NCBI RefSeq assembly: GCF_003351025.1
Contig: NZ_QPCG01000001.1
Coordinates: forward strand, 7,949-71,948
DNA: 64,000 bases
Direction: 5' to 3'
DNA from: Mucilaginibacter endophyticus
Lineage (GTDB): Bacteria > Bacteroidota > Bacteroidia > Sphingobacteriales > Sphingobacteriaceae
Shown: piece by piece, positions 17,139-26,822 of the stretch
Numbering within the stretch: the first letter of the stretch is position 1
Layout of the letters: every line of letters starts with the position of its first letter
Translations under genes and position numbers: made by a program
Notes under the pieces: model-generated
Database searches by the model: none
Told to the model about the DNA's origin: nothing
What the model saw: only the letters and a program-made list of their open reading frames with translations

Positions 17139-18745
17139 ATGGAAAATAAGAAAGCGATACAGGAAGAATCAAAACCAGAAAAAAGCAAAAAGTTAAAGAA
17201 GGAAAAATCAATGGAAGAAACCCTTTGGGATTCGGCCAACAAATTGCGGGGTACGGTTGAACCCTCAGAATATAAACACGTTGTTTTAAGCCTCATCTTC
17301 CTGAAATTTGCGAGTGACAAATTTCTGGAACGCCGTAAAGAACTGATTGCAGAGCATAAAGAGAAATTTATGGAGATGAAAGAGTTCTATAATCAAAAGA
17401 ACGTATTTTATTTGCCCGAAGAATCAAGATGGGATTACATCATAAAACGCTCAAAGCAGAATGATATAGCAATTAAAATTGATACAGCATTAGCTACTGT
17501 CGAAAAAAATAACCCTTCATTAAAAGGTGCTCTGCCGGATAACTATTTCTCGCGACTTAATATGGATGTGAGTAAATTAGCAGCATTGTTAGATACAATT
17601 AACAATATTAATACTTTAAAAAACCAACAAGATATTGTTGGTCGGGTCTATGAATACTTCTTGAGTAAATTTGCTTTAGCAGAAGGAAAAGGAAAAGGCG
17701 AGTTTTATACTCCAAAAAGCATCGTAAATCTTATAGCTGAAATGATTGAACCTTACCGTGGTATCATATACGACCCAGCTTGTGGATCGGGAGGCATGTT
17801 TGTACAATCTGTTAAATTTATAGAGAGCCATCATGGCAATAAGAAAGAAGTATCTATTTATGGGCAGGAATACACTGGCACAACTTACAAACTGGCCAAG
17901 ATGAACCTCGCTATACGTGGCATTGCTGCCAATTTGGGAGCTGTACCAGCCGATACTTTTGGCAAAGACCAACATCCCGACCTGAAAGCTGATTTTATTA
18001 TGGCCAACCCGCCGTTCAATCAAAAAGACTGGCGTGCAAATAATGAACTCGCCGACGATCCTCGCTGGCGTGGTTATGACGTACCCCCAAGCAGTAATGC
18101 CAATTATGCCTGGATACTAAATATCGTTTCCAAACTATCAGCAAATGGTGTTGCTGGTTTTATCCTTGCTAATGGGGCACTGTCGGGCGGTGGCGACGAA
18201 TATAAAATACGCCGCAAACTTGTCGAGAATGGCTTGGTGGAAGCAATTGTGATTTTGCCAAGAAATCTTTTCTATACAACCGATATCAGCGTGACATTAT
18301 GGATTTTAAACAATAATAAAACTGAACGTACAATTTTGCTTAATGATGTAGTAAGGAACTATCGCGAAAGGCATAATGAAATTCTTTTATGGATTTGCGC
18401 CAGGTTGGCGAGCCTTTTGAAAAGAAATTCACCCAGTTTTCAGAAAGTGACATTAAAAGTATAGCCAAAACATATCATAATTGGCAACAGACTGATTTTG
18501 AAACTACTTATCAAAATACTCCCGAATATTGTTATTCGGCAACAATTGAAGAAGTAGCCGCCAAAGATTTCTCATTGGTTCCAAGCAAGTACATCGAATT
18601 TGTAAACAGGAATGAGAATATCGATTTTGATGAAAAAATGACTTTGTTGCAAAACGAATTTTCAATCCTGTTAAAAGCGGAAGAGCAATCAAAAAAGGAT
18701 TTACTTAATGTGTTTAAGGAATTAGGATATGAGATCACACTATAA
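17139..18745 (+). pseudogene. hsdM: hsdM, type I DNA methyltransferase, frameshifted
   Basis: This is the adenine methyltransferase subunit of a type I restriction-modification system. In the first frame (17139-18464) the SAM-binding DPACGSGG (212-219) and catalytic NPPF (290-293) are intact. After NEIL (residue 416) the family sequence leaves this frame and continues in the +1 frame from ATG 18389 (MDLRQVGEPFEKKFTQF) to 18745. One missing T in the T-run at 18385-18388 explains the break: with five Ts it would read ILFMDLRQ as in the family. The repaired length is about 534 residues, normal for HsdM. Sequencing error, real inactivation, or reinitiation at the ATG giving a split protein are all possible. 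The end overlaps hsdS by 17 bp. Confidence 0.85.
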
Positions 18746-19892
18746 AAAGCTTGAGCCTTATATCCGCGAAGTTAATATTCGCAATAATGATCTTCTTGAT
18801 ACAAGGCTATTGGGCGTTAGCATTCAAAAAATACTGATACCATCTATCGCCAATATTATTGGTACCGATATGACTACTTATAAGATCATAAAAAAAGAGC
18901 AGTTTGCTTATGGGCCAGTAACTTCCCGTAATGGTGATAAAATATCAGTTGCATTATGTGAATATGATGAAGGTATGGTGTCACAAGCGTATGTTGTTTT
19001 CGAGATCGCATGTAGGGAAGAATTAGATCCAGAATATCTAATGATGTGGTTTAGTCGCCCCGAATTTGACCGTTATGCACGATTTAAATCTCACGGCAGT
19101 GCAAGGGAAATTTTTGACTGGAATGAGATGTGCAATATCGAACTTCCCGTCCCATCTATCGAAACACAACGCCAAATTGTAAAAGAATATAACACCATAA
19201 AAAACCGCTTAAAACATAATAAAAAACTGAATCAAAAATTGGAAGAAACGGCCCAGGTCGTATATAAGCAGTGGTTTGTTGATTTTGATTTTCCCGATAA
19301 TAACGGCAAACCATATAGATCGAATGGAGGCTTAATGGTTTGGAGTGAGGAGCTAAATCAAGAAATACCTAAAGGTTGGATGGAGGGCTGTTTGGGGGAT
19401 TTAATAGAACTCCAAAGGGGATTTGACTTACCAACTCAAGACCGATTACCCGGTGTTCATCCGATTTATGCGTCGACCGGAACTTTAGAAAATCATAGAA
19501 CTTTTAAAGTAAAGGGGCCTGGTATTGTAACTGGTAGAAGTGGGTCTTTAGGCGAAGTATTTTATATAGAAGAAGATTTTTGGCCTTTAAATACGACCTT
19601 ATGGGTAAAAACCTACAAAAACAGTACCCCTATTTTTATCTATTACGTATTAAAAAGCATTAATATAAGCGACTACAATAGTGGGTCTGCGGTACCCACC
19701 TTGAATAGAAATCATTTGCATTTACATCGTCTAATCGTTCCACCAATAAATATAATTCAAGCATTTGAAATGGTTTCAACAAAAATCAAGGAACAAACTC
19801 GCCGAAAGATTAAAGAAAATACCTTATTAGAAAATATAACTGAGATTTTATTTACAAAAATGTCTAAACTCGAAATTTTAGAAACAGCGTAG
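18729..19892 (+). CDS. Type I restriction specificity subunit HsdS
   Basis: This 387-residue protein is the target-recognition subunit, which sets the DNA sequence methylated and cut. It has two target-recognition domains (about 10-150 and 200-355) separated by a helical conserved region (about 155-195) with ETAQVVYKQWFVDFDFP, a hallmark of HsdS. A second helical region closes the protein (about 345-387). The recognition sequence cannot be read from the protein. It overlaps the end of the frameshifted hsdM by 17 bp and is followed by hsdR after 4 bp. Its own frame is intact. Confidence 0.9.
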   Translation: MRSHYKKLEPYIREVNIRNNDLLDTRLLGVSIQKILIPSIANIIGTDMTTYKIIKKEQFAYGPVTSRNGDKISVALCEYDEGMVSQAYVVFEIACREELDPEYLMMWFSRPEFDRYARFKSHGSAREIFDWNEMCNIELPVPSIETQRQIVKEYNTIKNRLKHNKKLNQKLEETAQVVYKQWFVDFDFPDNNGKPYRSNGGLMVWSEELNQEIPKGWMEGCLGDLIELQRGFDLPTQDRLPGVHPIYASTGTLENHRTFKVKGPGIVTGRSGSLGEVFYIEEDFWPLNTTLWVKTYKNSTPIFIYYVLKSINISDYNSGSAVPTLNRNHLHLHRLIVPPINIIQAFEMVSTKIKEQTRRKIKENTLLENITEILFTKMSKLEILETA

Positions 19893-19896
19893 CCTG

Positions 19897-22800
19897 ATGA
19901 AATTTACAGAATCGCGATTAGAGAAAGCTATTATTGAGCTATTGGGACAGGAAGATATTCCTCACCTGTTTGGTGCTGCGATACTGCGCCAACCCGATGA
20001 GGTGCTCATTAAAGAAGATCTGATCGCCTTTCTGTTAAACAAATACGATGTTGAAGAAATTACCCTGAGCGAAATTGAGGGTATCATTCGCGAATTAGAA
20101 AAATACCCTTCATCTGATCTGTACGAGAGCAATAAAGCTATCATGAAGCGCATAAGCGACGGCTTTTTACTCAAACGTGAGGATGTCAATAAAAAGGATT
20201 TTTATATTCAACTTATAGATTATTCTGCACTTGATCAAAACACTTACAAATTAGTTACTCAACTCGAAATTACCGGGTATGAGAAGCGTATCCCTGACGG
20301 TATAGTCTACATTAACGGCCTGCCGTTGGTAGTGTTTGAATTTAAAACCGCGATACAAGAGGACACCACGATACACGATGCTTACGTTCAATTAACTGTA
20401 CGTTACAAACGGGATATCCCTGAACTATTTAAATATAATGCCTTTTGTGTTATTAGCGACAGTGTAAATAACAAAGCTGGTTCTTTTTTTGCACCCTATG
20501 AATTTTATTATGCCTGGCGAAAAATAGAAGGCTATATTAAAGAGGTTGATGGGATAGATTCTCTGTATACCCTCATACACGGTATGTTCAACCGCTATCG
20601 GCTACGAGATATCATACACAATTTTATTTACTTTCCAGATAGCTCAAAAAAGGACGAAAAATTAGTTTGCCGCTATCCGCAGTATTACGCAGCAACCAAA
20701 CTATACGACAATATCAAACTACATCAACGCCCTAATGGTGACGGCAAAGGCGGCACTTACTTTGGTGCCACAGGTTGCGGTAAAAGTTATACGATGCTTT
20801 TTTTAGCCCGGTTGTTGATGAAGAGCGAATATTTCTCCAGCCCTACTATTGTGTTGATAACGGACAGGACGGATTTAGACGATCAGCTATCAGGGCAGTT
20901 TACCAATGCCAAGGGATTTATCGGTGATAATACGGTAATAAGCGTAGAAAGCAGAAAAGAGTTACGCGAATTACTGCAAGGCCGAAATAGTGGCGGTGTG
21001 TTCTTAACTACAATCCATAAATTTACAGAAGACACCAAACTGCTTACTGACCGGACTAATGTAATCTGTATATCAGACGAAGCACATCGCAGCCAAACGA
21101 ATTTGGATCAAAAACTTCGGGTTACTGAAAAAGGGGTCTCTAAAACCTATGGCTTCGCCAAATACTTGCACGACAGCTTGCCTAATGCTACTTACGTTGG
21201 TTTTACCGGCACGCCCGTAGATGCCACATTAGATGTGTTTGGAGAAGTAATTGATAGCTATACAATGACAGAATCTGTTAATGACGAGATTACTGTTCGT
21301 ATTGTGTACGAAGGCCGCGCTGCTAAAGTACTGCTCAATAATCAAAAGTTACAAGAAATAGAAGAATACTACAATCAATGTGCTGAAGAGGGTGCCAATG
21401 AATACCAGATAGAAGAAAGCAAGAAAGCGGTTGCCCAAATGAATGCTATCCTGGGCGATCCGGGTAGATTAAAAGCTCTTGCTGAAGACTTTGTTAATCA
21501 CTATGAAAAACGAGTTAGCGAAGGAGCTACCGTAAAGGGTAAAGCAATATTCGTTTGCAGTAATCGCTTCATTGCTTATGAGTTTTATAAAGATGTAATT
21601 ACGCTTCGCCCCGTATGGGCTGAAGTAAAAGCAAGTGAAGAAGGTGCGCAACTAACCGATAGAGAAAAAAAAGAAATTAAACCTATGGCACGCATCAAAA
21701 TGGTGATGACGCGTGGCAAAGACGATGAAAAAGAACTTTATGACATTTTAGGCACCAAAGAATATCGTAAAGAATTAGATAGGCAATTTAAAAATCCAAA
21801 ATCAAACTTTAAAATAGCCATAGTGGTTGACATGTGGCTTACGGGCTTTGATGTCCCTTTCCTGGATACGATTTATATCGACAAGCCAATTCAACGCCAT
21901 AACCTTATTCAAACTATATCAAGAGTAAACCGCAAATATGAAGGTAAAGATAAAGGTCTTGTAGTTGACTATATAGGCATTAAAAGACAAATGAACCTGG
22001 CATTAAAACAATACAACCAGGTTGAAGGGCAAAATTTTGAAGATGTACAACAATCCATAGTTATAGCGAAAGACCATTTAGACTTACTGGCTAAAATTTT
22101 TCACAAATTCGATGCTTCGAAATATTTCGAGGGCACTCCGCTCGAACAGTTGCATACTCTAAATATGGCAGCTGAGTTTGTACAGATTACCCATGAGTTG
22201 GAGCAGCGTTTTATGTACCTGGTAAAACGCCTTAAAACAGCTTACGATATTTGCGCGGGCAGCGATGTTTTCACACAAGGACAACGCGATAAAATTCACT
22301 TTTACCTCGCTGTTCGATCAATTGTATTTAAGCTAACAAAAGGCTCAGCCCCAGACACCGCGCAAATGAATGCAAGGGTAAGGGAGATGATTAAAGATGC
22401 CATTGAAAGTACCGGAGTCGAAGAAATTTTCAAATTAGGTGATGAGGCCACTACCCAGGTTGATATTTTCGATGAGGACTATTTGGCAAAAATTGACAAA
22501 ATTAAATTACCCAACACTAAAATAAAGCTGCTGCAACAATTGTTGGCAAAAGCTATTGAGGAGTTCAAAAAGGTAAACAAAATAACAGGTATTGACTTTT
22601 CAAAAAAAATGCAGGCCTTAGTTGAGAGATACAACGAACGTAAGGAAGCTGATATATTACGAAGTGAAGTACTGGAAGAGTTTACAAACGAAATTATCAA
22701 TCTTTATAATGCGCTGAGGACTGAAAAGGATTCATTTAAGGAGATGGGTATCGACTTTGAAGAAAAAGCCTTCTATGACATCCTCAAGGCATTAATGGTT

Positions 22801-23547
22801 AAATATGATTTTAATTACCCTGAAGAGAAACTTTTGCATTTGGCACAGGAAGTTAAAACCGTGGTTGACGACAAAACCAAATACACTGATTGGAGTCGGC
22901 GCGATGATATCAAAGCAGAACTAAAAGCTGATCTGATTATACTATTAGCAGAAAATGATTACCCCCCGGTAGACCGAGACGAAGTATATAAAGAAATATT
23001 TGACCAGGCTGAAAATTTCAAGAAGTATAATAAGACCTCAGAACCTAAAACGGTATCTCACAAAGGGCATCTGTATTTGGATACCGAAAACTATCTCACT
23101 GCTGAAAACTTATTTTTTGCATACAAATACTTTGGTGAATCATTCGGCTTTAAATTTATCGACGACGGCGAATTTATAAAAGGGTCATGGATAAAAAGAA
23201 GAATCGCGTTTATTCAACGGATTTTCAAAAGTGAGGAAGCAAGAGAAATTTTCGACAAAACAAAAAAAGCTTTAGAATTAGCTCATTTAGACAAAATACA
23301 ATCAGAAGTAAATAAAAACAACAGCGAAGCGGCTAAAGCGCTAATGGACGCAGTAAAGGATGTACCTAACGCGGCTATGGCAATGGGATCGCTTGTTGTT
23401 GTAAAAACAACCAAAGATGGTGAGCCGAAGGTAATTATTCGCAACCTAACTATAGATCAGGTTATCCAACTCGACAAGAATCCGGACTTACTAAATAAGC
23501 CATTTGAGCTTATGAATAGATTAAATAGGAATAATTTGTTATCCTGA
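19897..23547 (+). CDS. Type I restriction endonuclease HsdR
   Basis: This 1216-residue motor/nuclease subunit has an N-terminal nuclease domain with the E148-x-K150 pair in VFEFKTA. A superfamily 2 translocase follows, with Walker A GATGCGKS (290-297) and DEAH box (394-397), and then FTGTP and QTISRVNR helicase motifs. It pumps DNA and cuts it when HsdM/HsdS meet unmethylated sites. The length is at the upper end for HsdR. The frame is complete, which matters because an active HsdR without a working methyltransferase would be dangerous to the host; this favours HsdM being functional in some form. Confidence 0.93.
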   Translation: MKFTESRLEKAIIELLGQEDIPHLFGAAILRQPDEVLIKEDLIAFLLNKYDVEEITLSEIEGIIRELEKYPSSDLYESNKAIMKRISDGFLLKREDVNKKDFYIQLIDYSALDQNTYKLVTQLEITGYEKRIPDGIVYINGLPLVVFEFKTAIQEDTTIHDAYVQLTVRYKRDIPELFKYNAFCVISDSVNNKAGSFFAPYEFYYAWRKIEGYIKEVDGIDSLYTLIHGMFNRYRLRDIIHNFIYFPDSSKKDEKLVCRYPQYYAATKLYDNIKLHQRPNGDGKGGTYFGATGCGKSYTMLFLARLLMKSEYFSSPTIVLITDRTDLDDQLSGQFTNAKGFIGDNTVISVESRKELRELLQGRNSGGVFLTTIHKFTEDTKLLTDRTNVICISDEAHRSQTNLDQKLRVTEKGVSKTYGFAKYLHDSLPNATYVGFTGTPVDATLDVFGEVIDSYTMTESVNDEITVRIVYEGRAAKVLLNNQKLQEIEEYYNQCAEEGANEYQIEESKKAVAQMNAILGDPGRLKALAEDFVNHYEKRVSEGATVKGKAIFVCSNRFIAYEFYKDVITLRPVWAEVKASEEGAQLTDREKKEIKPMARIKMVMTRGKDDEKELYDILGTKEYRKELDRQFKNPKSNFKIAIVVDMWLTGFDVPFLDTIYIDKPIQRHNLIQTISRVNRKYEGKDKGLVVDYIGIKRQMNLALKQYNQVEGQNFEDVQQSIVIAKDHLDLLAKIFHKFDASKYFEGTPLEQLHTLNMAAEFVQITHELEQRFMYLVKRLKTAYDICAGSDVFTQGQRDKIHFYLAVRSIVFKLTKGSAPDTAQMNARVREMIKDAIESTGVEEIFKLGDEATTQVDIFDEDYLAKIDKIKLPNTKIKLLQQLLAKAIEEFKKVNKITGIDFSKKMQALVERYNERKEADILRSEVLEEFTNEIINLYNALRTEKDSFKEMGIDFEEKAFYDILKALMVKYDFNYPEEKLLHLAQEVKTVVDDKTKYTDWSRRDDIKAELKADLIILLAENDYPPVDRDEVYKEIFDQAENFKKYNKTSEPKTVSHKGHLYLDTENYLTAENLFFAYKYFGESFGFKFIDDGEFIKGSWIKRRIAFIQRIFKSEEAREIFDKTKKALELAHLDKIQSEVNKNNSEAAKALMDAVKDVPNAAMAMGSLVVVKTTKDGEPKVIIRNLTIDQVIQLDKNPDLLNKPFELMNRLNRNNLLS

Positions 23548-23567
23548 TCTCCTCCGCAGGGAGAAAT

Positions 23568-24635
23568 TTACAGCTGGCTATTCAACATCCTATTCACACT
23601 GCCCACGCTCATGCCAAGCCGTTCGGCTATCTGCCGCTGGCTCAAACCTTCATCGCTTAATTCTTTAGCCTCGCGGCTCATGCGTTCGCGCTCTTGCCTG
23701 GAGGTGTCGCGCAGGTGGTTTTTCTCGCAATCGTTACCCGTAAAAACAAATTTTAAAAAGCCGTTGTGTCGTTCCATCTGGGCAAGGCATACATTGTCGG
23801 CACCATAGGTTTCGGCGGTGCTGCGCTGCTTAATTTGCTTCAGGTATCGCTGGCCAGGGGCGGAGTGACTTTCGCCCATGGCAAAGGCGCTGTCGCAAAA
23901 ATTGATGAGCATTTTACTGCCCTGCAAATCATTGCGACTAAGCGGCAGGCGAGGGTTACGCTTGGGCGTATGGGCCAGCACCAGGATGCTGATACCGTGG
24001 CGGGTTTTAAGCTTTTTCAGTTCCTTCATCAGGGTGAGGGCGGCACCGGCGCTCTCGGTTCCGTTGCGCAGGCAGGTAATGTTATCAATAATGAGCACTT
24101 CTGCGCCGGTACGCTTAATGCCTCGTGTTAAAGCCTCAATCACATACTTGTCGAGTTTTTGATAATGCGAGCTGGCACGGTTAAACTGGTTGTATTCGCC
24201 GCGGTAAAATTCGGTGGCAAAGTGATAGCGGTTTTGGCCGTCGGTATAGCGTTGTTCAAACTGCTTGCCGCTAAGCTCAAAATCAATATACAATACCGGC
24301 GAGGCACCCGCCCCAAGCGCAAAAGGGGCAATAGGCTCACCGCGACTAATGCTGTCGGCCAGTTGTACAGCCAGCAGACTTTTGCCCATATTGGTATCGG
24401 CAAACAGGATGCACAACTCGCCCTGCAGCCAAAAGTTGCCAAACAGCATCTGCGGCGTTTCGTGTTCGGTTTCCATCACCATCCACTCATTGGCCGGGTA
24501 AATATCAAACAATTCAACCACCGCATCCGGGTCCGACATCACAATCTGCCCCTTACGCGCGGCTGCATCCGCCATAGCCCTCACATCCTTTTGAATCATT
24601 TGAACAACCAGAGGTTTCTCCGAAGTATGGTCCAT
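23568..24635 (-). CDS. AAA ATPase (RepA/DnaB-like) with C-terminal HTH
   Basis: This 355-residue protein has a RecA/DnaB-fold ATPase of the AAA_25 (RepA helicase-like) type. The Walker A is ADTNMGKS (79-86), with Ala in place of the first Gly. The Walker B strand is EVLIIDN and is followed by an AHTPKRN motif. A C-terminal helix-turn-helix (about 325-352, GLSQRQIAERLGMSVGSVNR) could bind DNA. Such proteins are replication helicases or regulators of mobile elements. It converges with hsdR, 20 bp apart. Repeated TGTTCAAT sites lie 130-315 bp upstream and may be its binding sites. No integrase or Rep partner is visible. Confidence 0.82.
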   Translation of the reverse strand: MDHTSEKPLVVQMIQKDVRAMADAAARKGQIVMSDPDAVVELFDIYPANEWMVMETEHETPQMLFGNFWLQGELCILFADTNMGKSLLAVQLADSISRGEPIAPFALGAGASPVLYIDFELSGKQFEQRYTDGQNRYHFATEFYRGEYNQFNRASSHYQKLDKYVIEALTRGIKRTGAEVLIIDNITCLRNGTESAGAALTLMKELKKLKTRHGISILVLAHTPKRNPRLPLSRNDLQGSKMLINFCDSAFAMGESHSAPGQRYLKQIKQRSTAETYGADNVCLAQMERHNGFLKFVFTGNDCEKNHLRDTSRQERERMSREAKELSDEGLSQRQIAERLGMSVGSVNRMLNSQL

Positions 24636-24767
24636 AACAATTATTGCCCCGTCCCGCAGTTAAAGCGGTACAATCCATCGCTATTTGCCGCAAACCTGCC
24701 GGCAATCATGAAGGGCACTCAAATTTATCCACTAAAAAGTCCGCGGTTGGTGGCGCTATTTTGTCAG

Positions 24768-24950
24768 TGTTCAATTTTTAAAAACGAGGTGTTCAATGTT
24801 TTTTAAATGGATATTTTAAATGGTTGATTATCAGTAGCAATTTGTTCAAATAGTGTTTTTAAATAAACTCGATGATTTGCAAGTGTCTGATTATTAGATG
24901 TTCAATTTCGGGACAAAACGCAAAGTGTTTACACTTTCAAAAATTGAACA
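24768..24950. promoter_or_regulatory. TGTTCAAT site cluster and palindrome
   Basis: Five near-identical octamers occur in this AT-rich gap: TGTTCAAT at 24768, 24790 and 24899, TGTTCAAA at 24843, and the inverted ATTGAACA at 24943. A perfect 7-bp palindrome AAAGTGT-TT-ACACTTT lies at 24922-24937. The layout resembles operators or replication iterons. The nearest gene reading away is the AAA ATPase-HTH gene, so it may be autoregulated here. No gene lies in 24636-25057. Confidence 0.5.
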
Positions 24951-25057
24951 GTGGGATTTGCAAGAGATTATATGAGTGTTTTTACTTTTTTCTTGCGCTC
25001 GTTTGCAATCCATAACGCCTGTTGTTGCAAGCGAGCGTAAGGAGCAAAAAAACGGGT

Positions 25058-25132
25058 GTCATGCTGAGCCAGTCGAAGCATGGCGGGCAGGGCCTCTGCG
25101 CGCGACCCTTCGACAAGCTCAGGGTGACAGTC
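25058..25132. repeat. TCATGCTGAGC...GCTCAGGGTGACA repeat
   Basis: GTCATGCTGAGCCAGTCGAA is partly mirrored by TTCGACAAGCTCAGGGTGAC, forming an imperfect hairpin of a dispersed repeat type widely seen in bacterial genomes. It has no coding content. Confidence 0.6.
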
Positions 25133-25162
25133 CCCCTACATCTAACAAGTTGGAAGAAGTAC

Positions 25163-25473
25163 GTTTTCCGCAGCAGACCAGCTTCGGGTGAAAACGGACA
25201 GAACAATGCGGGGAATGTGCGGCTGCAGGGGGCATAGCAAGTTTTTGCAGAAGCAGGGGATAGGCGAATCGGGGCAAAATAATTGCAGCCCGTGGTTCTG
25301 TTCGTTTTGCAGGGCAAAGGCCAAGCGGCGGACTTAGGTAGGGTGTGGGCAAAGAAGCCTTTCTGCTGCAAGCCTTTTTGGGTACTTTTGTGGCGACAAA
25401 AGTACCTGGCCCTCGCGCGGCCAAGAGCGCGACGATGTAAGTTCATTACAACAATAATCGTTAACTCCCTCTG
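25163..25473. repeat. 310-bp dispersed repeat, copy 1
   Basis: This block is closely repeated at 27819-28131 in the same orientation. Shared landmarks in order are GCAGCAGA-CAGCTTCGGGTG, CAAAATAATTGCAGCCCGTG, GTTCTGTTCGTTTTGCAGGG, CTTTTGTGGCGACAAAAGTA and CCTCGCGCGGCCAAGAGCGC. Open frames cross both copies on the minus strand, but one-base indels between the copies shift the frame, so I regard it as non-coding. The GTGGCGACAAAAGTA part contains a hairpin (ACTTTTGT/ACAAAAGT). Confidence 0.8.
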
Positions 25474-25482
25474 GTCGGTTGT

Positions 25483-25562
25483 CTTCGTGCCTCGCAATGA
25501 CGCTGCGGATATGTCATTTGACCTTCACAGATCTCTATTTTCTTACTCCTCGCAATGACATG
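25483..25562. repeat. TCATTGCGAG repeat fragments
   Basis: CTTCGTGCCTCGCAATGACG and, 50 bp on, CTCCTCGCAATGACATGG are two right arms of the TCATTGCGAG family without left arms. They directly follow copy 1 of the 310-bp repeat. Confidence 0.6.
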
Positions 25563-25612
25563 GCTTTTATTAATATGATCGTTAAATTTGATCATCAATT
25601 AAACCGTTTGTT

Positions 25613-25816
25613 ATGAACACTGAAGAATTAAACAGCCCCTTTGGTAAACTGGGTAACCCGGCCCGGCGTGCGTTGGCCAATGCGGGTATTACATCGTGTC
25701 TTGAGTTATCAAAACTTACCGAGAAAGAGTTTTTGCATTTGCACGGCGTGGGCAAAAGTTCGGTGCCTATAGTGAAGGAGAAAATGAAAGAAGAAGGTTT
25801 AGGCTTTAAAGAATAA
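25613..25816 (+). CDS. Small HhH protein, RNA polymerase alpha-CTD-like
   Basis: This 67-residue protein resembles the C-terminal domain of RNA polymerase alpha, a helix-hairpin-helix fold that binds DNA. It has PARRALANAGITSCLEL, then a central LTEKEFLHLHGVGKSSV hairpin and a basic end. Freestanding copies exist in Bacteroidota without a known role. It could bind DNA or nucleoprotein, but nothing here shows more. The gene stands alone between repeat DNA and the converging bestrophin gene, with a hairpin directly after its stop. Confidence 0.75.
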   Translation: MNTEELNSPFGKLGNPARRALANAGITSCLELSKLTEKEFLHLHGVGKSSVPIVKEKMKEEGLGFKE

Positions 25817-25825
25817 AATAAGTGA

Positions 25826-25851
25826 ACCCCTGTGCCTTCCCGCACAGGGGT
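25826..25851. terminator. Hairpin between convergent genes
   Basis: ACCCCTGTGC and GCACAGGGGT form a perfect 10-bp stem with a 6-nt loop between the HhH gene and the bestrophin gene. No clean T-run follows on either strand, so its efficiency is uncertain, but its position fits a bidirectional terminator. Confidence 0.6.
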
Positions 25852-25858
25852 GTAAAGC

Positions 25859-26791
25859 TTACAGTATATAATACACGTTTGCTTTAGCGGCGACAGGTTG
25901 AACTGCTGCCTTTTCACTCTCATGTTTATCGTTAAGCATCTGCTTCAAATCGCGTTCAATGGTTTGCGAAATGGCAGTTGTTGGGGTGTCTGTTGGTTTG
26001 CTTTCAAATGGGTCTTGCAGATGAATAGCCATTTTCTCTACCAGTAAAAATGCTGCTGCTATAGCTATGATCAGCGGTACTTCAAACATACCGAAGAACT
26101 CGATAAGGCCAAAGGGCAGCAGGATGATGAACAGGTACAGGCAAAAATGAATGTATAAGCTATACGTAACCGGGAACACCGTGTTCTTGATCCGCTCGCA
26201 TTTACCCATGGCATCGCACAGGCGGGTAAGCGTACCATCTATCTGCACCTGCTGGTAATCATTAAGCCATCCGTTTTTGTAGGCCAGCCTTAAATCCAGC
26301 CCGTGCAGTTTTAACAGGCTGTTAGGTACGTTACTGAAACGATGGGTAAACTTCACTTCTTCGTCAACTAACAGATGGGCGTTTTTGGCATAAGGGTCTT
26401 GCTTGCGCAGCGACTGGCTCAAACCGTAGCACCAGGCTATCTGACGGTAAACAAAACGCTTTTTGAAACCTTCTATTTCTTCGCAGTCAGCTTTATCGCC
26501 TTCTAAAAAGGTGATAAGCTCGCGGGTAAGTGATCTCGAATCGTTCACGATAGCTCCCCAAATACTGCGGGCTTCCCACCAGCGGTCATAAGCCTGGTTT
26601 GAGCGGAAGGCCAGCAACAATGATATGATGGTTGCCAGTATGGCCGGAACAGCAATAGGGATTGAAATGCGGTATTCAGGGAAAAAGCGATGGAACAGGG
26701 CGATAGTTATGGCATAACCGGCAACAAGTAAAAGCTCGTTCTTGATTTTTCCCACCACATACTTTACCGGGATATTTTCTTTTAGTAACAT
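25859..26791 (-). CDS. Bestrophin family channel (UPF0187)
   Basis: This 310-residue inner-membrane protein matches bacterial bestrophins, pentameric anion or cation channels. Family marks are the N-terminal helices, then LLAFRSNQAYDRWWEAR (near 60), where the RxNxAYxRWWEAR motif is diagnostic, and a helix pair near 205-250. The C-terminal tail is charged. It follows the UspA-like gene by about 31 bp and is likely co-transcribed with it. A stress or ion-homeostasis role is an inference. Copies of a 310-bp direct repeat lie on both sides of this gene pair. Confidence 0.9.
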   Translation of the reverse strand: MLLKENIPVKYVVGKIKNELLLVAGYAITIALFHRFFPEYRISIPIAVPAILATIISLLLAFRSNQAYDRWWEARSIWGAIVNDSRSLTRELITFLEGDKADCEEIEGFKKRFVYRQIAWCYGLSQSLRKQDPYAKNAHLLVDEEVKFTHRFSNVPNSLLKLHGLDLRLAYKNGWLNDYQQVQIDGTLTRLCDAMGKCERIKNTVFPVTYSLYIHFCLYLFIILLPFGLIEFFGMFEVPLIIAIAAAFLLVEKMAIHLQDPFESKPTDTPTTAISQTIERDLKQMLNDKHESEKAAVQPVAAKANVYYIL

Positions 26792-26822
26792 AGATAAATG
26801 TTTTAAATGATATTAATAAATA

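Noticed and set aside
17139..24635. Prophage
   Set aside because: There are no capsid, portal, terminase, lysis or integrase genes in the region.
24159..24806. 215-residue open frame antisense to the AAA ATPase
   Set aside because: It overlaps the ATPase gene on the other strand and lacks any recognisable domain.
24982..25497. 171-residue open frame on the minus strand across the 310-bp repeat
   Set aside because: The second repeat copy has one-base indels that change the frame, and the product has no protein-like composition.
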